A stretch of DNA of 64,000 nt from CAMFLJ01 sp963702555 (GCA_963702555.1 CAVPCW010000011.1:62001-126000); one strand, 5' to 3'; shown: positions 52,098-61,869, numbered from the stretch's first letter. The notes: generated by a model from the letters alone, not told the origin. Program-made: numbers and translations.

Positions 52098-52870
52098 TTC
52101 ATCATCCCGCCGGAGACCGAGATGTCGTCGGCCGTCACGTAGGAGGACGCGTCGCTGGCGAGGTACAGCACCGGCCCGATGATCTCGGCCGGGTCGGCGA
52201 CCCGCTTCAGGAGGGTGCCGGCGGAGACCATGGCGAAGTAGTCGACCTCGCTGCGGGCGGCGGCGCCGGCGAGCATCTCGCTCATGAACGGCCCGGGGCT
52301 CAGGATGTTCACCCGGATCTTCCAGTCGGCCCACTCCATGGCCATGGCCCGCGTGAGGTTCTTGAGGCCGGCCTTCGACGCGCCGTAGGCGCAGATGTTG
52401 GGGCCGGGGCCGTAGGCGGCCATGGTGCCGATGTGCACGATGCTGCCGCCGCCCCCGTCGCGCATGATCGGCGCGACCTGCTGGCTCATCCGCAGCGGGC
52501 CCTCGAGGTTCACCGAGAAGACCTTCTGCCAGTACTCGAGCGTCATCTCGCTGACGGTCACCGGGGCGGGGTTGATGCCGGCGTTGTTGACCAGCACGTC
52601 GATGCGGCCGAACCGCTCGACGACCTTCTCGACGAAGCCGGGGATGGCGTCCCAGTCGCCGACGTGGCAGGCGAGGCCGAGCACCTCGCCGCCGGTGGCG
52701 GCGCGGATCTCGTCGGCGACCTGGTCGCAGAGCTCCTGCTTGCGGGAGCTGACGACCACCGAGGCACCGGCGGCGGACAGGCCCTCGACCATGGCCCGGC
52801 CGATCCCCTTGGTGGAGCCGGTGACGATCGCCACCTTGCCGGTCAGGTCGAACACGTCGGTACCGCTCAT
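52094..52870 (-). CDS. Short-chain dehydrogenase/reductase
   Basis: 258 aa. TGSTKGIGRAMV cofactor site, NNAGINPAPV, Ser in HIGTMAAYGPGPN and YGASK. SSRKQELCD after beta2 (Arg-Lys) suggests NADPH. Translationally coupled to the VOC gene that follows. A strong hairpin lies upstream (52897). Confidence 0.88.
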   Translation of the reverse strand: MSGTDVFDLTGKVAIVTGSTKGIGRAMVEGLSAAGASVVVSSRKQELCDQVADEIRAATGGEVLGLACHVGDWDAIPGFVEKVVERFGRIDVLVNNAGINPAPVTVSEMTLEYWQKVFSVNLEGPLRMSQQVAPIMRDGGGGSIVHIGTMAAYGPGPNICAYGASKAGLKNLTRAMAMEWADWKIRVNILSPGPFMSEMLAGAAARSEVDYFAMVSAGTLLKRVADPAEIIGPVLYLASDASSYVTADDISVSGGMMK

Positions 52871-52896
52871 CGGGATGTCTCCGTTCGGGAAGGCGA

Positions 52897-52920
52897 GGGG
52901 CGCGCCGTGCGGCGCGCCCC
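52897..52920 (-). terminator. Perfect 10-bp hairpin
   Basis: GGGGCGCGCC / GGCGCGCCCC with loop GTGC, between the gene at 52946 and the SDR at 52870 on the minus strand; 25 bp after the stop of the former. GC-only stem, no T-tract. Confidence 0.6.
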
Positions 52921-52945
52921 GTAGGTGGTGAGGGAGGGGGCCGGG

Positions 52946-53998
52946 CTAGGCCGCACTGATCCAGTCGGTGGTGGGGGCGATCGTGTAGGTGCCGATCAGC
53001 GCGGTGATGAAGTCGGTGTCGTGCATGGGGTCGGAGGGCTCGGCCACGTCGACGCCCTTGGCCCGCATGTCGGCGAGGAGGATCTCGCAGGCTCGCTCCT
53101 GGGTCATGTCGTCGGAGTGGGAGAAGGCCTTCTCGGCCTCGGCCCGGTCGGCGTAGAGCTCGGCGCTCCAGTGCACGAGGAGTCGCATCTCGTCGGGCTG
53201 GTACCGGCGGACGACCTCGCCGTCGGTCGTGATGGCCCAGTCGTCGCGGTCGGGCTGATAGCCGAGCATCGACCGGTGCTTCAGGCCGGGGATGTCACGG
53301 TCCTCGGGACGGCCGACGGGGTCGCCCCGGTGGAACATCACCTCGTTCTGCACGACGACGCCCTTGTTCCAGAGCGGGTGCTCGAGCACCTTGGGCTGAC
53401 CGTGCGGGCCGTCGGGCCAGTAGGTGAACGTGCCGTTCTCTCCCCGGTACCACCAGGCGATGACCTGGGCCATCTTCACCATGTAGTCCTGGAACAGACC
53501 GGACTTGCCCATCACGTTCTGGAGCCAGACCGGCGAGTTGTGCATGCGGACGCCTCGGAACTGCACGGCGTCGAGGTGGGGGCTGAGGCCGGTGTGATGC
53601 GGACCGCAGAGGTTGAAGAGCATGTGGGTGGGTTGGGCCAGCTCGGCACCCCAGTAGTCGCGCACGAGGTCGAGGAACTTGTGGTTGTAGAAGATGTCCT
53701 CGATCTCGGGGTGGAAGCTGGTCGACCCGTTGGCGAGGTAGCCGCGGAAGTGCCCCGTGGCGATGTCGTCGAGGGTGAGCTTCACCCCGCCCTCGCCGGC
53801 ACGCATGGGCCCCGAGGTGGTGGCCACCAACTCCTCGACCGTGTCGAAGTGGTGGGCCGTGATCGTCGGCCAGGGGCCCTTGTCCTTGATCAACTGCCAC
53901 AGCCGCTCGTACTGGTCGTCGGTGTAGACGCCCTCGAGCACGCGCGGCGGAGCGACCGGCTTCAGGACCTGGGCCATCTCGTCGTCGGTCGGCGTCAT
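52946..53998 (-). CDS. Uncharacterised protein, possible non-heme iron oxygenase
   Basis: 350 aa, soluble. The segment GLSPHLDAVQFRGVRMHN contains an HxD pair, and NEVMFHRGDPVGRP and LKHRSMLGY contain later His and Arg residues. This order (HxD ... H ... R) resembles the facial triad of 2-oxoglutarate/Fe(II) oxygenases of the phytanoyl-CoA type, but the overall match is not strong and I cannot confirm it. N-terminal WPTITAHHFDTVEELVA resembles no family I know. Start at ATG 53998 with GAGGGG upstream. AT-richer promoter region lies between it and the divergent SnoaL-like gene. Confidence 0.55.
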   Translation of the reverse strand: MTPTDDEMAQVLKPVAPPRVLEGVYTDDQYERLWQLIKDKGPWPTITAHHFDTVEELVATTSGPMRAGEGGVKLTLDDIATGHFRGYLANGSTSFHPEIEDIFYNHKFLDLVRDYWGAELAQPTHMLFNLCGPHHTGLSPHLDAVQFRGVRMHNSPVWLQNVMGKSGLFQDYMVKMAQVIAWWYRGENGTFTYWPDGPHGQPKVLEHPLWNKGVVVQNEVMFHRGDPVGRPEDRDIPGLKHRSMLGYQPDRDDWAITTDGEVVRRYQPDEMRLLVHWSAELYADRAEAEKAFSHSDDMTQERACEILLADMRAKGVDVAEPSDPMHDTDFITALIGTYTIAPTTDWISAA

Positions 53999-54130
53999 GT
54001 GGGTTCCCCTCTTCCGCGCCGTCCCCGTGGGGCGCATCGGAGGAATATAACGCTGATATCTGATCTGCGCTAGATTCGTGGTGGTGGCGCGACATCGCCG
54101 CCGTGGGGACGAGATCGAGGGGGAAGCCAC

Positions 54131-54592
54131 ATGATCCAGCCGGCAGACGTGCAGCAGCTCATCCTGAAGTGGTGGTTCGCGTACGACAACGCGCTGTTCG
54201 ACGAGTGGCCGGGGATGTGGAGCGCGGACGCCCACTTCTCCTGCCGCACCGACACGGGGACGACCGACTACGAGGAGTTCGTCAACGCCGACGCGGTCGG
54301 CAGGGACGCCGTGATCGCGTGGCAGACCGACCATCGGATGCACAGCCCTCACCCGCTGCGCCACAACGGCCAGAACGTCCACCTGGTGCGAGCGGACGAC
54401 GCGACGGCCGACTACCGCTCGTACATCTGGGTCACCCAGATCGTCGGTGGCTCGCCCTCGCCACTCTCGACCGCGATCGTGCACGGTTCGGTCGTGCTCG
54501 AGGACGGGGCCCTGAAGATCAGCGACCTCAACGTCGTGCTCGACACCGAGGACTCCACCCCACTGGTCGGCAAGCAGCTCGCCCCCGGCTGA
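54131..54592 (+). CDS. SnoaL-like (NTF2-fold) protein
   Basis: 153 aa. QQLILKWWFAYDNALFDEWPGMWSAD and FSCRTDTG match the N-terminal cone of SnoaL-like domains; IVHGSVVLEDGALKISDLNVV is the C-terminal strand pair. Such proteins are polyketide cyclases, dehydratases, isomerases or ring-hydroxylating beta-subunit relatives. Asp/His residues in the pocket are visible, but the reaction is not inferable. First of a group of uncharacterised genes in the plus direction. Confidence 0.75.
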   Translation: MIQPADVQQLILKWWFAYDNALFDEWPGMWSADAHFSCRTDTGTTDYEEFVNADAVGRDAVIAWQTDHRMHSPHPLRHNGQNVHLVRADDATADYRSYIWVTQIVGGSPSPLSTAIVHGSVVLEDGALKISDLNVVLDTEDSTPLVGKQLAPG

Positions 54593-54632
54593 TCCCGAGG
54601 CACCGCCGCAACGGTTCTGGTAACCAAGGGAG

Positions 54633-55736
54633 GTGCTGACGCCTTTCGACGACTACCCGATCCACCAGACCCCGGCGCCCATCGCCCAGCCGGTCTCGGC
54701 GGACCCCAACCACTACGACCGGTACTGGTTCAACGGCTACGACGTCGACGGCGAGTTCTTCCTCGGCGGCGCCATGGGCCACTACCCGAACCGGGGCGTG
54801 ATCGACGCCGCCTTCTCGGTCGTGCACGACGGTGTCGAGCACTCGGTGTTCGCGTCGGGCGCCATGCCCGCCTCCCGGGCCACCGAGATCGGGCCGCTGC
54901 GCATCGAGATCGTCGAGCCGCTGCGCGCCGTGCGCTACGTGGTGAGCGAGAACGACCACGGCCTCACGGCCGACGTCACGTTCCGTGCCCGCACCGAGGC
55001 CATCGAGGAGCCCCGGCAGCAGATCGTGCGCAACAACGTGCCGATGATGGACTACACCCGCCTCACCCAGTGGGGCACGTGGGAGGGCACGGTCACCCTG
55101 CCCACGGGCGTCACGCTCGAGATCGACCCCGAGCGCACCCGCGCCACCCGCGACCGCTCGTGGGGCGTGCGCGGCGTGGGTCAGCAGGCGCCCACCAACT
55201 TCGAGCCCTCGGAGATGCAGATCTTCTGGCTCTGGGCGCCGCTCAACTTCGACGACTGCTGCACCCATCTCGCGCTGTTCGAGCGGGCCGACGGCGAGCG
55301 CTGGCTCGAGCAGGCCCTGGTCGTGCCGTTGCTGCCGGACACGTCCGAGCCGGAGCACCTCGCCCGCAGCGAGTTCGAGATCGAGTGGATGCCGGGCCGC
55401 CGCGAGATGCAGTCCGCCCGCGTCACCCTCAACCGCAAGGACGGCACCTCGCTGCCGACGATCGAGTTCGAGAAGCTCTACACGTTCCGCATGCGCGGCA
55501 TCGGGTACATGCACCCGCACTTCAGCCACGGCTCCAACCACGGCGCGCTCGAGGTCGGCGGCGAGTCGATCGCCATCGACGACTTCGTGCCCACCGACCC
55601 GTCGTCGATCCACATCCAGACGCTCTGCAAGGTGCGCATGGGCGACAAGGAGGGCGTCGGCGTGCTCGAGCAGCTCGCCTTCGGCCCGCACGAGCCGACC
55701 GGCCTCACCGGCATGGTCGACGGCTTCGCCGGCTGA
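54633..55736 (+). CDS. Uncharacterised beta-rich protein, 367 aa
   Basis: GTG start preceded by TAACCA at 6 nt, consistent with a leaderless mRNA; AGGGAG also lies immediately upstream. No signal peptide. Trp/Tyr-rich blocks such as NHYDRYWFNGYDVDGEFFLG, YTRLTQWGTWEGTVTLPTG and EMQIFWLWAPLNFDDCCTHL suggest a double lipocalin-like (AttH/CrtC-type) fold, an inference. The gene follows a SnoaL-like gene by 40 bp and precedes a 2-oxoglutarate oxygenase. Function unknown. Confidence 0.6.
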   Translation: MLTPFDDYPIHQTPAPIAQPVSADPNHYDRYWFNGYDVDGEFFLGGAMGHYPNRGVIDAAFSVVHDGVEHSVFASGAMPASRATEIGPLRIEIVEPLRAVRYVVSENDHGLTADVTFRARTEAIEEPRQQIVRNNVPMMDYTRLTQWGTWEGTVTLPTGVTLEIDPERTRATRDRSWGVRGVGQQAPTNFEPSEMQIFWLWAPLNFDDCCTHLALFERADGERWLEQALVVPLLPDTSEPEHLARSEFEIEWMPGRREMQSARVTLNRKDGTSLPTIEFEKLYTFRMRGIGYMHPHFSHGSNHGALEVGGESIAIDDFVPTDPSSIHIQTLCKVRMGDKEGVGVLEQLAFGPHEPTGLTGMVDGFAG

Positions 55737-55807
55737 GGCGCGCGCGTGGGTCTGGGGCACTTCAGACCAGGTTCGGCGCCCGGCAGACCTCCCGTACCAT
55801 CGACCTG

Positions 55808-56866
55808 ATGACGGCGTTCGACGCGATCCCCGTGGTCTCCATGGCCGAGTGGCGCGCACCGGGGGCTGATCGGGACCACTTCGCCGCCGATGTGCGTCGC
55901 ATCTGCCACGAGGTCGGCTTCCTCCTCCTGGTGGATCACGGCGTCGACGACGCGGGGATCGATCGATGGTTCGGTCACCTCGAGCGGCTTTTCGCCCTCC
56001 CCGAGGCGACGAAAGCGCTCATCGACAAGCGCAACTCCCGTCAGTTCCGCGGATGGGAGCGTGTCGGCTCGGAGTTCACCGACAACAAGGTCGACGTCCG
56101 GGAGCAGGTCGACCTCTGGAGCGAGCATCCCCCGCAGCCGGTCGGTGTGGAGCCCGTCTACCTCGGATTGGAGGGCCCGAACCAGTGGCTTCCCGAGGAG
56201 ACGCTGCCCGGCTTCCGTGCTGCCGCGACCGACTTCTTCGTCCGCATGGGGGCGCTGGCGGAGGAGTTGATGGAGGTCCTCGCCATCGGCCTCGGTCTGC
56301 CGCCGTCGACCTTCGCCGATCGCTTCGGTGAGCGGCCCATGTCACTGGTCAAGATCATCAGCTATCCCCCGACCCCCTCGGGTGGGGCGGGTGTCAACGC
56401 GCACAAGGACGCAGGGTTCCTCACCCTGTTGCACCAGCACGGAGTGGGCGGCCTGCAGGCGCTGAACCCCGACGGCGAGTGGATCGACGTGCCGCCGATG
56501 CAGGGCGCGATCGTCGTGAACCTCGGTGAGATGCTGCAGTCGATGACGGGCAACTACTTCGTGGCCACCACCCATCGGGTGATCACCCGGGAGGCGCGCC
56601 TCTCGTCGGCGTACTTCCACGGGCCCGATCTCCGGACGAGCCTGGCGCCGTTGGAGCTCCACCAACGGTTTCGTGAGGCGGTGGATGCCAGCGAGCGCCA
56701 TCGCAGAGCGGGCTTCATGGCGACGCGTGACGAGCTGCTCGAAGGTGCGAGCGGTACCTCGAGCGCCCCGGCCCCCGTGTACGGCGACCAGTTGTGGAAC
56801 TACTTCGTCCGTAGTTACCCGGACAACGTCCGGGCGCACTACCCGAGCGTCGCTGAGGGGCCCTGA
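55808..56866 (+). CDS. 2-oxoglutarate/Fe(II) dioxygenase, isopenicillin-N-synthase-like
   Basis: 352 aa. N-terminal DIOX_N part: IPVVSMAEWR, CHEVGFLLLVDHGVDD. Catalytic core: HxD in NAHKDAGFLTLLHQ, distal His in TTHRVITRE, and the 2OG-binding RxS as ARLSSAYF. GLQALNPDGEWIDVPPMQGA and VNLGEMLQSMTGNYFVATTH are diagnostic of this fold. ATG 7 nt after TACCAT, so leaderless. Probably hydroxylates or oxidises a small molecule; the next gene, an alpha-hydroxy-acid oxidase, starts right after its stop. Confidence 0.9.
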   Translation: MTAFDAIPVVSMAEWRAPGADRDHFAADVRRICHEVGFLLLVDHGVDDAGIDRWFGHLERLFALPEATKALIDKRNSRQFRGWERVGSEFTDNKVDVREQVDLWSEHPPQPVGVEPVYLGLEGPNQWLPEETLPGFRAAATDFFVRMGALAEELMEVLAIGLGLPPSTFADRFGERPMSLVKIISYPPTPSGGAGVNAHKDAGFLTLLHQHGVGGLQALNPDGEWIDVPPMQGAIVVNLGEMLQSMTGNYFVATTHRVITREARLSSAYFHGPDLRTSLAPLELHQRFREAVDASERHRRAGFMATRDELLEGASGTSSAPAPVYGDQLWNYFVRSYPDNVRAHYPSVAEGP

Positions 56867-56867
56867 C

Positions 56868-58115
56868 ATGGGAACGAGCCCGTCGATCCGGCGGAGCATC
56901 GAGACGGTTCGGTCGGTGGTGCGGTTCGGGTCGGTCGAGACCGATCGGGTGACGCGTCGGTTGGCGAGGGCGGCGTCGGTCGAGGACCTGCGCCGGATCG
57001 CGAAGCGGCGCCTGCCCAGGGGGTGCTTCGACTACATCGACGGTGGTGCGGAGGACGAGCGCACCCTGGAGGCGAACTCGCAGGCGTTCGCCGATGCCCG
57101 GTTCGTGCCGCGGGTGCTGCGCGGCCTGCCGGACGTGGAGATCGGCACCAGCGTCCTCGGGGCGCCCGTGCCCTATCCGCTGGTGTTGGCCCCGACAGGG
57201 TTCACCCGCATCGCCGACCCGCAGGGCGAGCTCGCCGTCGCCCGTGCCGCGGAGCGGGCCGGGCTGCCGTACACGCTCTCCACGCTGAGCACCCGCTCGA
57301 TCGAGGAGGTGCGCGACGTCAGCGAGGGCCGGCTGTGGTTCCAGGTCTACGCCTGGCGCGACCGGGGCCTGGTCGCCGAGATGATCCAGCGGGCCGCCGC
57401 GGCGCGCTACGAGGCGCTGGTGCTCACCGTCGACACCGCCGTGTTCGGCCGCCGCGAGCGCGACGTGCGCCGAGGGTTCTCGTTGCCGCCGGTGATCGGC
57501 CCCTCGACCGTGCTCGACGGCGTCCTGCACCCGGCGTGGACCTGGGCGTTCGTGCGCAGCGAGCCGATCCGCTTCGCCAACGTGGTGGGCCGGTCGGTGG
57601 GCGACGGCTCCTCGCCGGTCACCCTGGCCGACTACATCAACTCCCAGTTCGACCCGGCCCTGTCGTGGGACGACATCGACTGGTTGCGCTCGGTGTGGGA
57701 CGGGAAGATCGTCGTGAAGGGCATCCAGTGCGTCGCCGACGCGGTGCTCGCCGCCGAGAAGGGCGTCGACGCCATCGCCCTTTCGAACCACGGTGGTCGC
57801 CAGCTCGACGGCTCGCCCGCCACGTTCTCGCTCGTCGCTCCGGTGGCCGATGCGGTCGGTGGCCGCACCGAGATCATCTGCGACGGTGGCGTGCGGCGCG
57901 GGAGCGACATCGTGAAGGCCGTCGCCGCCGGTGCGACCGCGTGCATGGCCGGCCGGGGCTACCTCTACGCCCTCGGCGCCGGTGGCGAGCAGGGGGTCGA
58001 CACCCTGCTCGGCTGGTGGCGCGAGGACGTGCGCCGCACGATGAGCCTCATCGGCGCGGCGTCCGTGGCCGAGCTCGACCGCGACCTGCTCGACCTCAGC
58101 GGCATGCGTCCCTGA
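56868..58115 (+). CDS. FMN-dependent alpha-hydroxy-acid dehydrogenase/oxidase
   Basis: 415 aa, member of the glycolate oxidase/lactate dehydrogenase/mandelate dehydrogenase family. Seen: FDYIDGGAEDERTLEANSQA, LAPTGFTRIADPQGELAVAR, WFQVYAWRDRG, VLTVDTAVFGRRERDVRRGF, VVKGIQ (FMN), ALSNHGGRQLDGSPA with the catalytic His, and DGGVRRGSDIVKAVAAGA. It starts 1 bp after the oxygenase stop. Suggests a substrate carrying an alpha-hydroxy acid, perhaps formed by the preceding enzyme. Confidence 0.92.
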   Translation: MGTSPSIRRSIETVRSVVRFGSVETDRVTRRLARAASVEDLRRIAKRRLPRGCFDYIDGGAEDERTLEANSQAFADARFVPRVLRGLPDVEIGTSVLGAPVPYPLVLAPTGFTRIADPQGELAVARAAERAGLPYTLSTLSTRSIEEVRDVSEGRLWFQVYAWRDRGLVAEMIQRAAAARYEALVLTVDTAVFGRRERDVRRGFSLPPVIGPSTVLDGVLHPAWTWAFVRSEPIRFANVVGRSVGDGSSPVTLADYINSQFDPALSWDDIDWLRSVWDGKIVVKGIQCVADAVLAAEKGVDAIALSNHGGRQLDGSPATFSLVAPVADAVGGRTEIICDGGVRRGSDIVKAVAAGATACMAGRGYLYALGAGGEQGVDTLLGWWREDVRRTMSLIGAASVAELDRDLLDLSGMRP

Positions 58116-58162
58116 CCCGGCGCGACACTCTCGGTCCGACCGACCCCGGAGGATTGACGCAG

Positions 58163-60729
58163 ATGGCCCGTGACCTGGCTGCTCTGGTGGCGCAGATGGA
58201 TCTCGACGAGAAGGCCGCGCTGCTGGCTGGTGCCGACATGTGGTCGACCGTGGCGATCGAGCGCCTCGGCATCCCGTCGGTCCGCGTCACCGACGGCCCG
58301 AACGGGGCGCGAGGCCCGGCCCTCCCCGCGGGCCTCAGCGCCGGGGCACCGATGACCTCCTTGTGCGTGCCGTCGGGTGCCGCGCTCGGGGCGACCTGGG
58401 ACACCGAGCTGCTCGAGCGCGTCGGCGCCGTGTTGGGCGCTGAGGCCCGGATCAAGGCGTGCCGAGTGCTGCTCGCCCCGACGGTGAACCTGCACCGCTC
58501 GCCCCTGGGCGGCCGCAACTTCGAGTCCTACTCCGAGGATCCGCTCCTGGCGGGGCGCATCGGTGCCGCCTTCGTGCGGGGCGCACAGTCCGAGGGCGTG
58601 GCCTGCACGGTCAAGCACTTCGCCGGCAACGAGTCCGAGGACGACCGCATGCTCGCCGACTCGGTGATCGACGAGCGCACGCTGCGGGAGATCCACCTCG
58701 TCCCCTTCGAGCTGGCGGTGAAGGAGGGCGGCGCCCTCGGGATCATGACCTCGTACAACCGCCTCAACGGTGAGTACTGCGCCGACAGCAGCTGGCTTCT
58801 CTCCGACGTGCTGCGGGGGGAGTGGGGCTTCGAGGGCTTCGTGATCTCCGACTGGTTCGCCTTCGCCGACACCGAGAAGGCGATCGCGGCAGGGCTCGAC
58901 CTGGAGATGCCCGGTCCGGGCCGCGCCTACGGTCCGACGCTTGCCGGAGCGGTCCGGGCCGGCGACGTCGACGAGGCCCTCGTCGACGCGGCGGTGCTCC
59001 GGCTGCTCGGCGTGCTCGACCGCGTCGGTGCCCTCGACGACGACCCGGCCGAGCAGCCCCGTTCGGAGGACCGCCCCGATCACCGGGCCGTGGCCCGGGA
59101 GGCCGCAGCCGCCGCGATGGTGCTGTTGCGCAACGACGACGTGCTCCCGTTGACGGCGTCGGAGCTGAAGAGAGTTGCCGTCATCGGCCCGAACGCCGGG
59201 CGGGCGGTCATCATGGGTGGCGGCTCTGCCAGCCTCCCGGTCCCCGAGCTGCGCTCACCGCTCGATGCGCTGCGCGATCGCCTCGGCCCGAACGTCGAGA
59301 TCGTCCACGAGCCCGGTGTCGACATCTCCCTCACCACCCCGGCGGTGCCGGGATCGATGCTGAGCGCCGATGGCGAGCCCGGAGTGGCCGTTGAGCTCTT
59401 CGCGCTCGACGACCTCGGGGGAGAGGTGCTGCACCGTGACCGCTTCGCTTCCGGGTCGATCACCTGGTTCATGGGCACCACCCCGGCGGAGGTCGGGGAC
59501 ACGTTCGCCTACCGCGCGTCGGCCGAGCTCGCGGTGGAGACGGCGGGCCTGTGGCGGCTCTCGCTCGTGCAGACCGAGCCGGCCCGCCTCCTTGTCGACG
59601 GGGAGGTCGTGCTCGACGGCCACGGGCAGGAACTCCCCGCTGGCCACGACTTCTTCGGCATGGGCAAGCGGGAGCTCACCCACGACCTCGAGCTGAGCCC
59701 CGACCGACCGATCCGGATCGAGCTGGACGTCGACGGTCACCAGCTCCGGGCTGATGGTGGGGGCCAAGCTCGGGCTGCGGCCGGCCCTCCCCGCCGACGC
59801 CATCGACCGGGCGGTCGCCGCCGCGGCCGAGCGCTGATGCCGTCATCGTGGTGGTGGGCACCGACTCCGACTGGGAGACCGAGGGCGGCGACCGGGAGTC
59901 GATGAACCTCCCCGGTCGCCAGGACGAGCTGGTGGCCCGCGTGCTCGAGGTGGCCCCCGACGCCGTCGTGGTGCTCAACGTGGGCGCGCCTGTGGCGGTG
60001 CCGTGGGCCGACCGCTGCCGGGCGCTGCTGCAGAGCTGGTTCGGCGGAGTGGAGATGGCGGAGGCACTGGTCGATGTGCTGCTCGGTGAATGCGACCCCG
60101 GCGGCCGGCTGCCCACCACGATCCCTGTGCGTCTGGAGGACAACCCCAGTTGGGGGAACTTCCCCGCCGAGAACGGCCGCATCCGCTACGCCGAGGGCGT
60201 GCTCGTCGGCTACCGCTGGTACGAGTCGCGCGACATCGACGTGGCCTTCCCGTTCGGCCACGGCCTCTCCTACAGCAGCTTCGAGATCGGGGTGCCGGAC
60301 CTGTCGGCCGCGACCTTCTCGCGGGGCGACACGCTCCATGTGCGGGTGCCGGTGACCAACGTCGGTGATCGCACCGCGTCCGAGGTCGTGCAGCTCTACG
60401 TGGCGCCCCGACGTCCGAAGGCGTTCCGGCCACCGAAGGAGCTCAAGGCCTTCGCCAAGGTGACGCTCGCTCCGGGCGAGTCCACGGTCGTCGAGCTCGA
60501 GCTCGACGACCGCTCGTTCGCCTGGTGGTCCGATGCCGATCCCGAGTTCGCCGCGCTCGTCGAGCGGGTCGCCACCCAGGCGGCGTGGATGAGGCCCCCT
60601 GACGCACCTTCCGAACGGGGCTGGGTCGTCGACCCTGGCGCCCACGACCTCATGATCGGTCGGTCGTCGGCCGACATCGCCCAGGTCGTCACCGTCGACG
60701 TGTCGGCCGGTGGCCCCGTCGGGGCCTGA
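58163..60729 (+). CDS. Glycoside hydrolase family 3 beta-glucosidase with PA14 domain (two frameshifts)
   Basis: About 854 aa when two +1 frameshifts (near 59749 and 59835) are bridged. GH3 N-terminal domain: RVTDGPNGARGP, LAPTVNLHRSPLGGRNFESY, TVKHFAGNESEDDR and the nucleophile Asp in GFVISDWFAF. The second domain has GPNAGRAVIMGGGSA and WFGGVEMAEALVDVLLGE. Between them, about residues 400-530, lies a PA14-type carbohydrate-binding insert (GLWRLSLVQTEPARLLVDGE). C-terminal fibronectin-III-like domain. No signal peptide, so cytoplasmic. Start at ATG 58163 behind GGAGG. Confidence 0.9.
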
Positions 60730-60741
60730 GCCAACGAGCGC

Positions 60742-61869
60742 TCACCCCTCGGAGGCGTAGTCGTTCCATGCCGTGACCTCAGCGGCCGGCTTCCGCGGGG
60801 TGATCCGGAAGTCGGTGCCCTTCGTGTAGGCCACGGGGAACAGGCCGACCTGCATCCACTTCTCGTACGGGATGCCGAGCAGCTCGGCGACCTCGCGCTC
60901 GCGCACCAGGGTGAGCGTGGTCCACGCCGAGCCCAGCCCGCGCGAGCGGAGGGCGAGCATGAACGACCAGAGGGCCGGCACGACCGAGCCCCACCGGCTG
61001 GCCTGCCAGAACACGTCGGTGCGGTCGGCGTGGGCGCCCGCGCCGAGGCCGTCGGTGCGGCCGGCGACGATCGGTATGCACAGCACCGGCACCTCGTGGA
61101 TGTGCTCGGCGAGGTGCATCACGCTCTCGGTCATGCGCTTCGAGGCGGCGTCGCTGCGGTCGATGGTGTCCTCGGGTGCATCGGTGCGGGGGCGGTTCAC
61201 GAAGTCGGAGAGCGCAGCCCGGTAGATGTCGGCCAGGCCCTGCTTCTTCACCGGGTCGTCGACGAACACGAATCGGTACGGCTGCTGGTTCGAGCCGTTG
61301 GGCGCGTGCACGGCGATCTCCATGCACTCCTCGATGACCTCGCGCTCGACCGGGCGCTCGAGGTCGAGGCGCTTGCGCACCGACGGCGTGGTCTTGAGCA
61401 ACAGGTCCGGGTCGGTGACCACGAGCGGGCCCTGGAAGAGGGTCTCCCACGCCTGGAGCGTGCCCCAGTGCTCCCAGATGCGGTCGATGAGGCCGTCGTC
61501 GGTGAAGCGGAACAGGAAGCCGTAGACGTTCTCGTAGGGCCGGCCCCGCATGGTCGTGGCCCGGTAGGTGTGCTGCCGGAAGACGTGGTTGCCGTCGGCG
61601 ATGGTGCGCACGTCGTCGAAGCTCAGCGTGGCCAGGTCGTAGCGGTCGACCCGTCGGCCGTTGGCCTGCGGGGGAGCGGGGGCCCGGCCGAGCACCTGGG
61701 CGCCGATCTCGTCCTTTCCCCGGAACACGGTCTGGCCGGGCGCGCCCGGGAACTTGCCCAGGCCGTTCCACCACTCGACGTCGTCGCTCATCAGCGAGAG
61801 CCGGTCGAGCTCCCGCGGCCCGTCGAAGAAGTCGTCGACGACCTTCAACTGCTCGTCACGCGTTGCCAT
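60742..61869 (-). CDS. SnoaL-like domain fused to a nitroreductase
   Basis: 375 aa. Residues about 1-150 are NTF2/SnoaL-like: VVDDFFDGPRELDRLSLMSD, FRQHTYRATTMRGRPYENVY, FLFRFTDDGLIDRIWEHWG. Residues about 170-375 are a nitroreductase: MEIAVHAPNGSNQQPYRFVF, ASRWGSVVPALWSFMLALRSRGLGSAW and a basic C-terminus with FMN contacts. This fusion is unusual. Two nearby starts (61878, 61869); the latter has the better GGGGG spacing. A perfect 21-bp inverted repeat lies just upstream. Confidence 0.8.
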   Translation of the reverse strand: MATRDEQLKVVDDFFDGPRELDRLSLMSDDVEWWNGLGKFPGAPGQTVFRGKDEIGAQVLGRAPAPPQANGRRVDRYDLATLSFDDVRTIADGNHVFRQHTYRATTMRGRPYENVYGFLFRFTDDGLIDRIWEHWGTLQAWETLFQGPLVVTDPDLLLKTTPSVRKRLDLERPVEREVIEECMEIAVHAPNGSNQQPYRFVFVDDPVKKQGLADIYRAALSDFVNRPRTDAPEDTIDRSDAASKRMTESVMHLAEHIHEVPVLCIPIVAGRTDGLGAGAHADRTDVFWQASRWGSVVPALWSFMLALRSRGLGSAWTTLTLVREREVAELLGIPYEKWMQVGLFPVAYTKGTDFRITPRKPAAEVTAWNDYASEG

